64,000 nt of DNA from Verrucomicrobiota bacterium (GTDB lineage: Bacteria > Verrucomicrobiota > Verrucomicrobiia > Opitutales > Opitutaceae), in the NCBI GenBank assembly GCA_016721945.1, contig JADKHC010000005.1, positions 124,001 through 188,000 of the forward strand, written 5' to 3'. Below, one piece after another: positions 48,020-59,264 of the stretch. The stretch's first letter is position 1. The number at the start of each line of letters is the position of its first letter. The notes under the pieces are model-generated. The model made no database searches and was not told where the DNA came from. It was given only the letters and a program-made list of their open reading frames with translations. The position numbers were made by a program, and so were the translations under genes.

Positions 48020-51000
48020 TTAGTTGCCGCCGACGCGGGAGGTGTCGCGGGAGTTTTCTTCGAAGGCGGCCATGATGGCTTCTTCGCCGGTGAGGCCCTG
48101 TTCGTGGGCTTTCTTGATACAGGCGAGCATGCGCTTGTAATCCTTCGGCATGATCTTGACGAACTTCGGTACGAGGGCGCTCCAGTTGTCGAGGACGGCC
48201 TTGGCGCGCGCGTGCTCTTGGTGTACTTGAGGTGGTTTTCGACGAGCTGGCGGACTTCGGCGATTTCCGCCGCGTCTTCGAGCTTCTCGACGCCGACCAT
48301 CTGCGGGTTGACGCGGGTGGCGAAGTTGCCGACCTCGTCGAGGACGTAAGCCACGCCGCCGGACATACCGGCACCGAAGTTACGGCCAGCGAGACCGAGC
48401 ACCACGACGCGGCCACCGGTCATGTATTCACAACCGTTGTCGCCGATCGATTCGACGACAGCGTTGACGCCGGAGTTGCGGACACCGAACCGTTCGCCAG
48501 CCATACCGCGGATATAAACTTCGCCAGCTGTCGCGCCGTAGAGGGCGACGTTGCCGACGATCATGTTATCCTCGGCCGCAAACGTAGATTTGTCGGACGG
48601 GAAGATGGCGAGTTTGCCACCGGAAAGGCCCTTGCCGAGGTAGTCGTTGGCATCACCTTCGAGCTGGAAGGTCATGCCGTGGGGCACGAATGCGCCGAAG
48701 CTTTGACCAGCGGAACCCTTGAAGTGAATGCGAATGGTGTCTTCGGGCAGGCCCTTCGGACCGTACTTCTTCGTGACTTCGGAGCCCGTGATTGTACCTA
48801 CGACGCGGTTAACGTTGCGGATCGGGAGTTGAGCGACAACTTTTTCGCCGCGTTCGATCGCGGGTTTGCAGATGTCGAGGAGGGTCGTGAGATCGAGCGA
48901 CTTATCGAGACCGTGATCCTGCGTCATCTGGCAGAAGCGACCGACAGAGTCCTGGCATGTCGGGCTGATAGAGCAGATTGCTCAAATCGATGCCCTTGGC
49001 CTTCCAGTGAGTGATGGCCTTCTTTGGCTCTAGACGTTCGGTGTGGCCAATCATCTCTTCGATGGTGCGGAAGCCGAGCTGGGCCATGATTTCGCGAACT
49101 TCCTCGGCGATGAACCGCATGAAGTTGACGGCGTGCTCAGGCTTGCCGGTGTATTTTTCGCGGAGGCGCGGGTCCTGCGTGGCGATGCCGGCCGGACACG
49201 TATTCAGATGGCAAACACGCATCATGATACAGCCGGTGGCGACGAGCGGAGCGGTTGCGAAACCGAACTCTTCGGCACCCAACAAAGCGGCGATGACAAC
49301 GTCGCGGCCGGTCTTGAGCTGGCCATCGGTTTCGACGGCGATACGGCTGCGGAGATTATTTAGGACGAGCGTCTGTGTGCCTCGGCGAGACCGAGTTCCC
49401 ATGGCAAACCGGCGTGCTTGATGGAGGTTTGCGGCGAGGCGCCGGTACCACCGTCAAAGCCGGAGATGAGAACAACGTCAGCGTGCGCCTTGGCGACACC
49501 GGCGGCGATCGTGCCGACACCGACTTCGGGCGACCAGCTTGACGCTGATGCGGGCGAAGCGATTGCCGTTCTTCAAATCGTGAATGAGCTCGGCGAGATC
49601 TTCGATCGAGTAGATGTCGTGATGAGGCGGAGGCGAGATGAGGCCGACGCCAGCGGTGGTGCGCAGGGTCTTGGCGACCCAGGGATAAACCTTGGTGCCG
49701 GGCAACTGGCCACCTTCACCGGGCTTCGCGCCCTGAGCCATCTTGATCTGGATTTCGCGAGCGTTGACGAGGTAGTTGCTCGTGACGCCGAAACGGCCGG
49801 AAGCAACCTGCTTGATCGCTGAGTTCTTCGAGTCGCCGTTGGCCATCGGGATGAAGCGTTCGGCGTCTTCGCCGCCTTCGCCCGTGTTGGATTTACCGCC
49901 GATGCGGTTCATGGCGATAGCAAGTGTTTCGTGAGCTTCCTTCGAGATGGAGCCGTACGACATGGCACCGGTCTTGAAGCGCTTCACGATCATCTCAACG
50001 GACTCGACCTCTTCGATCGGGATCGAGGCGGAAGTCTTGAAATCGAGCAGGCCGCGCAGCGTGCAGAGGTTCTTCGACTGATCGTTGATCTTGGAAGAGT
50101 ACTCTTTGAAGATCTTGTAGCTGCCGGTACGGACCGACTTTTGGAGACTGTGAATGGTTTCGGGATTGAAGAGATGGGCTTCGCCGTCGTCGCGCCATTT
50201 GTATTCGCCACCAGCGGGGAGAACGTGGCCGTTGACCGCGTAGTCCGGGAAGGCGGCGCGATGGCGGGCGAGCACTTCCTGCGCGATGACATCGAGACCG
50301 ATGCCGCCGACGCGTGAAGGCGTCCAGGTAAAGTAGTGATCGATGACGTCCTGACGCAGGCCGATCGCTTCGAACACTTGCGCGCCGCGGTAGCTCTGGA
50401 TCGCGGAGATGCCCATCTTGGACATGACCTTGATGACACCCTTGGAGGCGGCTTTGACGAAGTTCTTGCAGGCGGTCTTGTGCTCGGTGTCGGGCAGAAG
50501 GCCGTCGCGGATCATGCCGTCGATTGTCTCAGGCCAGGTATGGGTTGACCACGCTGCAACCATAACCAATCAGCAGCGCGAAATGGTGCACTTCGCGGGC
50601 TTCGCCGGTTTCAAGGACGATGCTAATGCGAGTGCGCAGGCCTTCGCGAATCAGGAAGTGGTGCAGACCGGCCACGGCGAGAAGCGCCGGGATCGGGGCG
50701 AATTCTTTGGTCACGCCGCGGTCGCTGAGAACGAGGACGGTGACTTCCTCTTCCTCGATCATGCGGCGGGCCATGAGGGAAAGTTCTTCGAGCGCCTTGG
50801 CCAGGCCCTTCTCGCCGCGGGTGACGCGGAAGAGAGTTGGGAGCACGCCGACTTTGAAGCCGGGGCGGTCGAGACGGCGAATCTTGGCGAACTCTTCGTT
50901 CGTGATGACCGGCAACTTCAACTCGACGCGACGGGCGGCACCAGGTTGAGCAACCAAAGGTTACCTTCCGAGCCGAGACGGGTTTCGGCGGAAGTGATGA

Positions 51001-52663
51001 TTTCTTCGCGGATACAGTCGATCGGCGGGTTGGTGACCTGCGCAAAGAGCTGCTTGAAGTAATCAAACAGAAGGCGCGGCTTATTCGAGAGCACGGCCAG
51101 TGCGGCGTCGTTGCCCATGGAGCCGGTCGCTTCGATACCATCCTTCGCCATCGGCGTGAGGATGATGCGTTGGTCTTCAAAGGTGTAACCGAACGCGAGC
51201 TGGCGTTGCAGCAGCGTGTCGTTATCCGGCGCGGGAACTTCCGGAGCGGCGGGAATATCTTCGAGGTGAACGAGGTGCTCGTTCAGCCACTGACGATACG
51301 GGCGCTCGGCGGCGAGCGTGGCCTTGATTTCTTCGTCTTCGACGATGCGGCCTTGTTCGGTATCGACGATGAAAATACGTCCAGGCTGGAGGCGGCCCTT
51401 GCGCTCGATGTTCTCGGCAGGGATGTCGAGCACGCCAGCTTCGGAGGCCATGATCACGAGGCCGTCCTTGGTGACGTAGAAACGAGAAGGACGCAGACCG
51501 TTGCGGTCGAGGATGGCACCGATCGACTTACCATCGGTAAACGCGATGGACGCCGGGCCGTCCCATGGCTCCATCAAGCAGGAGTGATATTGATAAAACG
51601 CTTTGCGCTCATCGCTCATGCTCTCGTGGTTGGACCACGGCTCGGGGATCATCATCATCACCGCGTGGGCGATGGGGCGACCGGCGAGATAGAGCAGTTC
51701 TAGAGTGTTATCGAACATCGCCGAGTCGGAACCATTCGGGTCCACGATCGGGAGGATCTTCTTGATGTCGTCGCCGAAGAGCTCGGACTCGAACATCGCT
51801 TCGCGGGCGTGCATCCAGTTGATGTTGCCGCGTAGGGTGTTGATTTCGCCGTTGTGGGCGACGTAACGGTACGGGTGCGAACGCTCCCAGCTGGGGAAGG
51901 TGTTCGTCGAAAAACGCGAGTGAACGAGCGCGAGCGACGTCTCCATCGCCGGGTTGTTCAGATCGGTGAAATAGGTCGCGAGCTGAGTCGTCAGCAACAT
52001 GCCCTTATACACAATCGTGCGGCACGAGAGGCTGGGCATATACCAGTACTCGGCACCGTCCATCGTGGAGGTGCGAATCTCGGTGTAGGCGCGCTTGCGG
52101 ATAACGTAGAGTTTGCGCTCGAAAGCGAGGTCGTCCTTGAGCGATGCATCGCGCCCGATGAAGGCCTGGCGCATGTACGGCTCGGAGGATTTGGCGGTTT
52201 CGCCGAGTGAGGAATTGTCGGTCGGAACGGTGCGCCAGCCGAGGAAAGCCTGGCCCTCGGATTGCACGATCTGTTGGAAACGTTCTTCGAGGCGACGCCG
52301 CTGCGTCTGATTGCGCGGAAGGAAAATGATGCCGACACCGTATTCGCCAGCGGCGGGCAGGGAGATGCGGGCCTTTTTCGCGACTTCCACGAAGAACGAG
52401 TGCGGCAGCTGCATGAGCACGCCAGCACCGTCACCGGTGTTGACCTCACTGCCAGCGGCACCGCGGTGATCGAGGTTTTCCAAGATCTGGACCGCCTGTC
52501 TGACGATCTGGTGCGATTTGCGACCCTTCATGTCGACAACAAAGCCAACGCCGCAAGCGTCGTGCTCGAAAGACGGATCATAAAGCCCCTGCTTTTTCGG
52601 CAAGCCGAGCTGACGTGCTGGGGCGCTTTGGGTGCTATCGCTTCTACTATGCATTCTGGCCAT
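48020..52663 (-). pseudogene. gltB: Glutamate synthase large subunit, broken by about six small indels as given
   Basis: The reconstructed protein is about 1545 residues, normal for GltB. N-terminal glutaminase with the catalytic Cys in 'FEHDACGVGFVVDMKGRKSH', the central domain, the FMN-binding synthase domain ('GGKSNTGEGGEDAERF', 'ISPPPHHDIYSIEDLAELIH', 'ISGFDGGTGASPQTSIKHAG'), the 3Fe-4S ligands 'MMRVCHLNTCPAGIATQDP' and the C-terminal beta-helix ('GVRNSGVNAVVESIGDNGCE'). Frame changes near 50945, 50545, 49530, 49372, 48945 and 48208. It makes two glutamates from glutamine and 2-oxoglutarate. Starts MARMHSRSD at 52663; ends ...SRVGGN at 48020. Located upstream of gltD in one operon. Confidence 0.88.
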
Positions 52664-52824
52664 ACCGTGCGGTGTTAAAGGGTGGGTCAATGAGTAAAGC
52701 TAAAAAATTCGGGCTGTGTAAAACGGCTGATCAAACTTAAAAGAAAAGGATGATCAAGTACCGTGTGCGGCGAGGAGTCTTTGGGTGGTGAAAGGAGATT
52801 AGAGGAGGAGGATCGCTGAGGCGC

Positions 52825-52853
52825 AAAAAAGCCGGCCCTTTTTTGAGGCCGGC
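52825..52853 (-). terminator. Terminator of the glutaredoxin gene
   Basis: GCCGGCC (52831-52837) pairs with GGCCGGC (52847-52853) around CTTTTTTGA; on the minus strand six T's follow. It lies 36 bases past the reconstructed glutaredoxin stop codon and about 160 bases upstream of gltB. Confidence 0.82.
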
Positions 52854-52888
52854 CCGTGCGTTATGAGAATTGGCGCGAGCAGGCTGAG

Positions 52889-53223
52889 TTAAAAGAAGCG
52901 GACCGTTTTAGTCGCCATTTTGGCATGTTCATCGTCGGAGCAGCCCACATTGGTGAGCGCTTCGGCGGGTGCATTGCTGGGCTTAACCAAATCGTTGGAC
53001 AAAAGATAGTTTTCGACTTCTTCGCCCGACACATCGGCGAGCATAACGCCGTCAACTTCGACGCAGGGCGAAAGCGGTTGGCCGGACTTCGCACCATCTC
53101 GGCGTAATTCGCGCGATTGTTGATGATGTCGATGTCTTCATACGCGAGGGTGTATTTGCGCATGATGGCGCGTACGCCATTGGACCAGCCACAGCTGGGC
53201 TTTAGATATGCTTTGATCTTCAT
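52889..53223 (-). pseudogene. Glutaredoxin-family protein, frameshifted as given
   Basis: Reading MKIKAYLKPSCGWSNGVRAI from ATG 53223, then after a one-base deletion near 53087 (CGAAG for CGAAAG) 'SGQPLSPCVEVDGVMLADVS' and on to 'DDEHAKMATKTVRFF', about 111 residues. The fold elements are those of a glutaredoxin: the redox motif position holds CGWS, then the cis-proline segment 'QPLSPCVEVDG' with a further Cys next to the proline. The uncorrected frame runs to 52861. It is monocistronic with its own terminator. The CGWS motif has one cysteine, so it would be a monothiol type. Confidence 0.75.
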
Positions 53224-53446
53224 GCGGGTAAGCGAACGTATGGACAAAAGTGGCGCAACTTATAGGAACGATTTTTTGGCAATCAATAGAAAGTTTCATG
53301 GAATCTGTGCGCGAAAGCTCGCCAGCTGATTCAAGGCGAAGCGACGAGCAATAGGTCGCCGGTTTGCTAGCGCGAATCGGGCCAGTTTTGCCTGCTCTTA
53401 ATTTTTCGCCTAGCCGCATCGCACCGAATCGGGTAAATCGCGGACA

Positions 53447-54444
53447 ATGAAAGTCCTCGTGACCGGCGCGGCCGGCTTCATCGGTTACCATGTTGCCCGT
53501 CGTCTTGCGGAGAGCAATCGCTGCGAAGTGCTCGGCGTGGACAACCTCAACGACTACTACTCCGTCGACCTCAAGCGCGCGCGGCTGGCTGAATTGGAGA
53601 AGTTCGAGAACTTCCGTTTTCTCAAAAGCGATTTCAGCGACGCCACGGCTTTCAACGGCGTCTACACGCACTTCAAACCCGACTACGTCATCCACCTCGG
53701 CGCGCAAGCGGGCGTGCGTTACAGCACAGAAAACCCCGCCGCCTACGTGCAAAGCAACATCACCGGCTTCCTCAACGTCCTCGAAGCCTGCCGCGCGCAC
53801 CCGCCCAAGCACCTCGTTTTCGCGTCCTCAAGCAGCATCTACGGCGCCGGCGCAACCCTACCCTTTTCCGAGGACCAAATCACCGACCAACCGATCTCGT
53901 TTTACGGCGCCACAAAAAAAAGCAACGAGCTCATGGCCTACAGCTACGCGCATCTGCACAAGCTGCGCATCACCGGCCTGCGCTTCTTCACCGTGTACGG
54001 ACCGTGGGGACGGCCCGACATGACGCCGATCCTGTTCGCCAAAGCGATCAGCGAAGGACAGCCGTTGAAACTTTTCAACGAGGGGAAATCCCTCCCCGAC
54101 TTCACCTACGTCGACGACGTCGTCGACGGCATTCTTAAAGTACTGCTTTACCCGCAAGCCGAACCTCCGTTACATCCACGGTGAACCCGTCGAATCCGCC
54201 CTACCGCGTTTTCAACCTCGGCCATCACCGCCCGGTCGAGATGCGCCTCTTCGTACAGATGCTGGAAAAACTCCTCGGCCGCTCCGCGCAAATCGAACTC
54301 CTCCCGCCGCAACCCGGCGACTTGCCCGAAACCTGCGCCAGCATCGACCGCGTCCGCGCCGCCGTCGGCTTCGAACCCCGCGTCACGCTCGAAGACGGCC
54401 TGCGCAACTTCGTCGAGTGGTTTAAGGGCTACTACAAATGCTGA
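53447..54444 (+). pseudogene. NAD-dependent epimerase (UDP-glucuronate 4-epimerase-like), frameshifted as given
   Basis: About 333 residues in two frames. Rossmann motif 'MKVLVTGAAGFIGYHVARRL', 'GVDNLNDYYSVDLKRARLAE' (typical for UDP-GlcA 4-epimerases), 'YVIHLGAQAGVRYSTENPAA', active site 'LVFASSSSIYG' and 'SFYGATKKSNELMAYSYAHL' (YxxxK), 'RFFTVYGPWGRPDMTPILFA', 'DFTYVDDVVDGILKVL'. A one-base deletion near 54175 moves the frame; the second frame continues 'PYRVFNLGHHRPVEMRLFVQ' to GYYKC. It should interconvert UDP-glucuronate and UDP-galacturonate for surface polysaccharides. The tail is typical, so the gene is likely intact in the cell. Confidence 0.85.
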
Positions 54445-54481
54445 GCCTAGAACTCGCTGCGCAAAAACCAGCCATGAAGCC

Positions 54482-54594
54482 TCACGCAAAGACGCTAAGG
54501 CGCAAAGAAAACATATGCATTGCTTCGCGTCTTTGCGACTTTGCGTGAAACAAATCCGAAACCTCTGCGCCCTCCGCGATCTCTGCGGTAAATC
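54482..54594. repeat. Inverted repeat of CGCAAAGACGC phrases
   Basis: The arm at 54482-54503 and the reverse complement of 54527-54548 share TCACGCAAAG and further CGC/AAG phrases. It is followed at 54567-54594 by CTCTGCG/CCTCCGCG/CTCTGCGG, a second phrase set with 12-base spacing. Noncoding, between the epimerase and DUF486 genes. Confidence 0.65.
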
Positions 54595-54609
54595 AAATTC
54601 TTCCCTAGC

Positions 54610-54975
54610 GTGAAAACCATTCTCCTCCTCGTCTGCTCCAATATCTTTATGACGCTCGCCTGGTACGGGCATCTGAAGTTCAAGTTTCTCGAAGGCAAAA
54701 CCATGCTCGCCGTCATCCTCGTCTCATGGGGCATCGCGTTCTTTGAGTACTGCCTGATGGTTCCGGCCAACCGCGCTGGCTACCTCAGCGGCACCTTCAC
54801 CGGCTACCAATTGAAAATCATCCAGGAGGTCATCACGCTCGGCGTGTTTGTCGTTTTCGCCTGGTTCGTATTGAAGGAACGCCTGACCTGGAACTACGCC
54901 GTCAGCTTTCTCTGCATCCTGCTCGCAGTCTTTTTCGCCACCGCGTTCAAGCCTGGCGGCACGGGCGGGCAATAA
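54610..54975 (+). CDS. DUF486 small membrane protein (DMT-like)
   Basis: 121 residues with four hydrophobic helices: 'ILLLVCSNIFMTLAWYGHLK', 'MLAVILVSWGIAFFEYCLMV', 'IIQEVITLGVFVVFAWFVLK' and 'AVSFLCILLAVFFATAF'. The family signature 'FEYCLMVPANRAGY' and 'LKIIQEVITL' is present. Members resemble half-size drug/metabolite transporters, but no substrate is known. The start is GTG 54610. Interestingly this gene is intact although its neighbours on both sides are frameshifted. gpsA follows 30 bases later. Confidence 0.88.
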   Translation: MKTILLLVCSNIFMTLAWYGHLKFKFLEGKTMLAVILVSWGIAFFEYCLMVPANRAGYLSGTFTGYQLKIIQEVITLGVFVVFAWFVLKERLTWNYAVSFLCILLAVFFATAFKPGGTGGQ

Positions 54976-55005
54976 CAAATACCAATCCATCTTCCTATCC
55001 CTAAA

Positions 55006-56006
55006 ATGAATATCAGCGTACTGAGCGACGGCGGTTGGGGCACGGCCCTGGCCAAGGTTTTGTGTGAGAACAAACACGCGGTTTCCCTCTGGGGCCCATT
55101 CCCCGACTACCTCGCGGAGATGGCGCGCACCCGCCGCAACGAGCGTTTCCTCAAGGGCGTCGAGATCCCTGACGCTCTGCGCTTCGAGCCCGACCTGCTC
55201 GCGCTTGTGCCAACGCCGACATCGTCGTGCTCGCCGCGCCCAGCCAGTACATGCGCGATCTGCTCGGCAAACTCGCCGCCGTACCGCGCCCCGCAAATCT
55301 CATCTATGTCAACGTCGCCAAAGGCATAGAGACTGGTTCGTGTAAGCGCATGAGCGAACTGGTGGCCGAGCTTCTCGGCGACGTTCGCTACGCCATTCTC
55401 TCCGGCCCAAGCCACGCCGAGGAAGTTGCCCGCCGCGTCCCCACCGCCGTGATGACGGCCTCGCACGATCCGCAAGCCGTCCTCGCTGTGCAGCAGGCGT
55501 TCATGAACGAATACCTGCGCATCTACACCTCCGACGACGTCGTCGGAGCCGAGCTCGGTGGCGCATTGAAAAACGTCCTCGCACTCGCCGCCGGCATCCT
55601 CGACGGCATGGGTCTGGGCGACAACACCAAGGCCGCGCTCATGACTCGCGGCATCGTTGAGATGGCCCGCCTCGGCGAGTCGCTCGGCGGCCGTCCCGAA
55701 ACTTTCTCCGGCCTCAGTGGCATCGGCGATCTCATCGTCACCTGCACGAGCAAGCACAGTCGGAATCGCCACGTCGGAGAAGAACTCGGCAAGGGCCGCA
55801 AGCTCGTCGAAATCCAAAAAGAGATGGGCATGGTCGTGGCCGAAGGCGTGACCACTGCCAGCGGTGCATACCAACTCGCCCGTCGCGCCAACGCCACCAC
55901 GCCGATCATCGACGAAGTCTACGCCACGCTCTACGCCGATAAAGACCCCCGCAAAGCCGTCCGCGATCTCATGTCGCGCGACCCCAAGCCGGAGATCCAC
56001 CGCTAG
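55006..56006 (+). pseudogene. gpsA: Glycerol-3-phosphate dehydrogenase [NAD(P)+], frameshifted as given
   Basis: About 333 residues in two frames. N-terminal Rossmann motif 'MNISVLSDGGWGTALAKVLC', 'RNERFLKGVEIPDALRFEPD'; after a one-base deletion at GTGCC (55207-55211; GTGGCC expected) 'ANADIVVLAAPSQYMRDLLG' continues, then 'AILSGPSHAEEVARRVPTAV', 'GGALKNVLALAAGILDGMGL' and 'TRGIVEMARLGESLGG', all GpsA hallmarks including the catalytic Lys in GALKN. It makes sn-glycerol 3-phosphate for phospholipid synthesis. As this is usually essential, the frameshift is probably a sequence error. Confidence 0.9.
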
Positions 56007-56122
56007 CGCCTGTCGGCACCGAGCCCTGCCACACCTAGTCGCTTGAGCCAAAGCTTGCAGTCGGCGCGGCGATGCTGTCGCCTCCTGCCTAATTGCGTAT
56101 TCTTCATTTCCACAAATCCACC

Positions 56123-59100
56123 ATGCGTTCCCTCGTCGCCCTCCTGACGCTGTCGGCAATCTTCCTGCTTCCCACGCCCGCAGCAGCCAAGCCCGAAGAT
56201 CCGGGAACCTCGGCCCACGCGCCAAACCCAAGCACTACCGCTAACACAACCGCCTCCGGCGCGGTGCAAGGCCGTTTGCTCGGACCCGATGGCGCGCCCG
56301 CCAGCGGCGTCAAAGTCGTATTGCCCGACGTGCAGCTCGTCACCGAGACGGATGACCGCGGCGTGTTCTTATTTCCTGCCGTGCCGTCCGGCACTCACCA
56401 ACTCGTGGCGGTAGGCTCTGGTTATAGGTCGCTACGCATGTCAGGGCTGCTCGTCGCGGCCAGTCGCACCCTCACCGTCGAAACCCAAACACTCCAAGCC
56501 GCCGAGGAAGTCACCCAGCTCGATCCCTTCGTCGTCGAGGGTCAGCGCCGACGCCTGGGCGCGGTCGCTCGCGGTGAAGCCTTGCTCATCCCGCGCATGG
56601 CCGGCGGCAACCTCGATCTCCCGCGCACTCAAGATGGCGCGCTGCCTTATCGCATTTATAATCGCGAACAGCTCGAACGCAGCGGCGTGGTGAACCTCAA
56701 CGCCTTTCTCCAACGCGAACTACTCGACAGCGACGCCGCCACGCGACCGCCCGAGCAGAGTGGCCTACTCGATGCCTTCACGACCGGTAGCTCCAATCTT
56801 AACCTCCGCGGTTTCGGCACCGATGCCACCGTCATCCTCCTCAACGGTCGACGCCTCCCCGAATCTCCACCGCCTCCCGGCTCTTCCGAACTTGCCGCCG
56901 CCGATCTTAATTTCATCCCGCTCAGCCTCGTGCAACAAATCGAGGTTTTGCCCGTCTCGGCCTCCGCGCTCTACAGCGGAAACGCCATCGGCGGCGTGAT
57001 CAACATCGTGCTCCGGCCCGATCTCGACACCACCGAACTATCCACCACCTACACCAATGCCCTGCAAGGGTTCAGTGCGCCGCAATCCTCCCTCTCACTC
57101 CAACACGGCCGCACCTTGCTCAACGGCAAACTCCGCCTGCGACTCAACGCCAACTTCGCCCGCTCCACCCCGCCCACCAAGTCCGACCTCGGCTACCTTC
57201 GTACTGCCAGCACCTCAACCGCCCCAACCAACAGCCCCCTCTACGGCGCCACTCCCAACATCCGCAACGCCGACGGCACTCCGCTCTTCAGCGCCAACTC
57301 CGCCACGGTGACTTCCGTCGCTCCCGGCGCCGATGGCTCCGGCGGACTTGCGGCTTTTGCTGGTCGTGAAAACGTGCGCAACTCCGCTTTATTTGCACCC
57401 GACGCTGGACTCGTTGCCCTGCCCGGCAGCCTTCACTATCCCTTCGGCCGCCGCGAACGACGCGCCGCCGCCCTGACTTCCGTCACCTACGACGTACTGC
57501 CGAACCTCCAACTAGGCCTAGACGCCATTCATTCCCACAGTGTAATCAGTCGCGGCTACGATGCGTTCACTGCCGACCTCAAGCTCTCCGCCTCGGCACC
57601 CTCCAACCCTTTCGGCCGCGATGTCGTGGTGTCGCTCAACGAAATGGCTCCCGCGTTGGGAGAAAATTACAGCGAGGCCAGCATCCGCTTCAACTCGCTT
57701 GTCCTTGCCGCACTGGTTCGGCTTCCTGCTGAATGGCGGCTCGTCTTCGACGGCCAGTTCACGCGCAACATCACCCATTTCCGCGGTCTCGCCGGTGTTG
57801 ACCGTGATCGCTGGCAAGCGCTCGTCGATCGCGGTCTTTACAACCCGCTTCGCGACACCCAAGTCGTCGCACCTCCGGCCGCATTCTACGACGAAGTCCT
57901 GCTCTACCGTGGCGGCCGCAACCGCTCCGTCGTCCTAAGCGATTACCAAACCTACGATGGCGCGATCCGTCTCACCAACCAGGCTCTCACCCTCCCGACC
58001 GGACTTGGCACGCTCGCCCTCGGCACCGACTACCGCAACAATCACCTCTCGTCGCACACCGACACCTCCGTCTATGCCGACGGCACGCCCGCGGAAGACC
58101 CCGTTTTTTGGTCCGGCCGTGGCATCACTCGCTACAGCTTGTTCGGCGAACTCCAAGCTCCGCTGCTACCCGCGCACTGGATGCCAAACGGTATCCGCGG
58201 CATCGATACCGACTTCGGCGCACGTTATGTCGCTTCCAGCTCCGGTGCGGAAGCTAACCTCGCGCCAGCCGGCGGCATAAAAATAAGTTTCGCCCACGGG
58301 TTCGCCTTGCGCGGCAGCGTCGCCACCGCGAACCGTTTCCCCACTCCGGTCATGGGCAGTCGCAACACCCTCGGCGACGACCCCACGCCCGGCGCAGGTC
58401 CGATCGAGTATCCCACCATCCTCGACTCACGCCGCCAAGAATCCTACACCATCGCCTCGCGCGATGCCCCCAACCGCGGACTGCGAGCCGAGTCGGCCGT
58501 CACCCGCACCGTGGGTGTTGTTTACGATATTGGGCAAATCCACCGCCTCCGCGCCTCGCTTGACTACGTCATGACGAAAAAAGCCATGGAGCTGATTTAC
58601 CTTTCCGCACAGACCGCAGCCGACCTTGAAAGCCTTTGGCCAGCCCGCGTGATCCGTGCGCCCCTTGAAATTGGCGATACGCATGAGGTCGGCAAGATCA
58701 CCAATATCACCACCGGCGTCGTCAACGTCGCGTGGCGCCGCTCGGAAAACTTGAATCTCACGCTCGATTACGTGTGGACGGAATGTTTCAACGGCACGCT
58801 CGAAGTCTACGGACGCTGGATCGGTTACCAACGATACGAACGACAGGTTTTACCCAAAAGCCCGGTCGTCGATGAACTGAGCGAACCCGACGGCACCGCT
58901 GGCGGTCTGCTCGGCCAACGCGTCGGATTTGGCGCCGATTGGTCAAACAACCAAGTGGGCTTCGGTCTCGATGGACACTACTACGGTTCCCGCAGCCTGC
59001 CGTTGAGCGAACGAACCGCTCAAGGCGGTGCCAACGTTTCACCGTTCTGGCAGTACGATGCCTACGTGCAATGCGAACTCCGCCGCTGGATTCCCTGGTT

Positions 59101-59257
59101 TGATGAAAAGAACGGCCTACGGGTCCAAGTCCGTATCGACAACATTTTCGACACCTCATTCCCCTACTACGCCAACGACCCCTCCGGCGCGGGCGTTCAA
59201 TGCTACGGCGACTGGCGCGGCCGCACCTACTCGCTATCGCTCACAGCAACTTTCTAA
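56123..59257 (+). CDS. TonB-dependent receptor with carboxypeptidase-regulatory-like N-terminus
   Basis: 1044 residues. Signal peptide (MRSLVALLTLSAIFLLPTPA, cleaved after AAA), a Ser/Thr/Pro-rich linker, a CarboxypepD_reg domain ('GAVQGRLLGPDGAPASGVKV', 'RGVFLFPAVPSGTHQLVAVG'), plug ('IYNREQLERSGVVNLNAFLQ', 'LNLRGFGTDATVILLNGRRL', 'SASALYSGNAIGGVINIVL') and a long barrel ending 'GDWRGRTYSLSLTATF' with the terminal aromatic residue. The plug is of the classical FhuA/BtuB-like kind with the LLNGRR signature seen in sugar or siderophore receptors. The ligand is unknown. It differs clearly from the receptor at 33-36 kb. It follows gpsA by 116 bases and has no Shine-Dalgarno sequence. Confidence 0.9.
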   Translation: MRSLVALLTLSAIFLLPTPAAAKPEDPGTSAHAPNPSTTANTTASGAVQGRLLGPDGAPASGVKVVLPDVQLVTETDDRGVFLFPAVPSGTHQLVAVGSGYRSLRMSGLLVAASRTLTVETQTLQAAEEVTQLDPFVVEGQRRRLGAVARGEALLIPRMAGGNLDLPRTQDGALPYRIYNREQLERSGVVNLNAFLQRELLDSDAATRPPEQSGLLDAFTTGSSNLNLRGFGTDATVILLNGRRLPESPPPPGSSELAAADLNFIPLSLVQQIEVLPVSASALYSGNAIGGVINIVLRPDLDTTELSTTYTNALQGFSAPQSSLSLQHGRTLLNGKLRLRLNANFARSTPPTKSDLGYLRTASTSTAPTNSPLYGATPNIRNADGTPLFSANSATVTSVAPGADGSGGLAAFAGRENVRNSALFAPDAGLVALPGSLHYPFGRRERRAAALTSVTYDVLPNLQLGLDAIHSHSVISRGYDAFTADLKLSASAPSNPFGRDVVVSLNEMAPALGENYSEASIRFNSLVLAALVRLPAEWRLVFDGQFTRNITHFRGLAGVDRDRWQALVDRGLYNPLRDTQVVAPPAAFYDEVLLYRGGRNRSVVLSDYQTYDGAIRLTNQALTLPTGLGTLALGTDYRNNHLSSHTDTSVYADGTPAEDPVFWSGRGITRYSLFGELQAPLLPAHWMPNGIRGIDTDFGARYVASSSGAEANLAPAGGIKISFAHGFALRGSVATANRFPTPVMGSRNTLGDDPTPGAGPIEYPTILDSRRQESYTIASRDAPNRGLRAESAVTRTVGVVYDIGQIHRLRASLDYVMTKKAMELIYLSAQTAADLESLWPARVIRAPLEIGDTHEVGKITNITTGVVNVAWRRSENLNLTLDYVWTECFNGTLEVYGRWIGYQRYERQVLPKSPVVDELSEPDGTAGGLLGQRVGFGADWSNNQVGFGLDGHYYGSRSLPLSERTAQGGANVSPFWQYDAYVQCELRRWIPWFDEKNGLRVQVRIDNIFDTSFPYYANDPSGAGVQCYGDWRGRTYSLSLTATF

Positions 59258-59264
59258 CATAAGC

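Noticed and set aside
46412..52663. Programmed frameshifting in gltD and gltB
   Set aside because: The indels are many, of both signs and without slippery-site plus structure layout; similar errors hit unrelated neighbouring genes.
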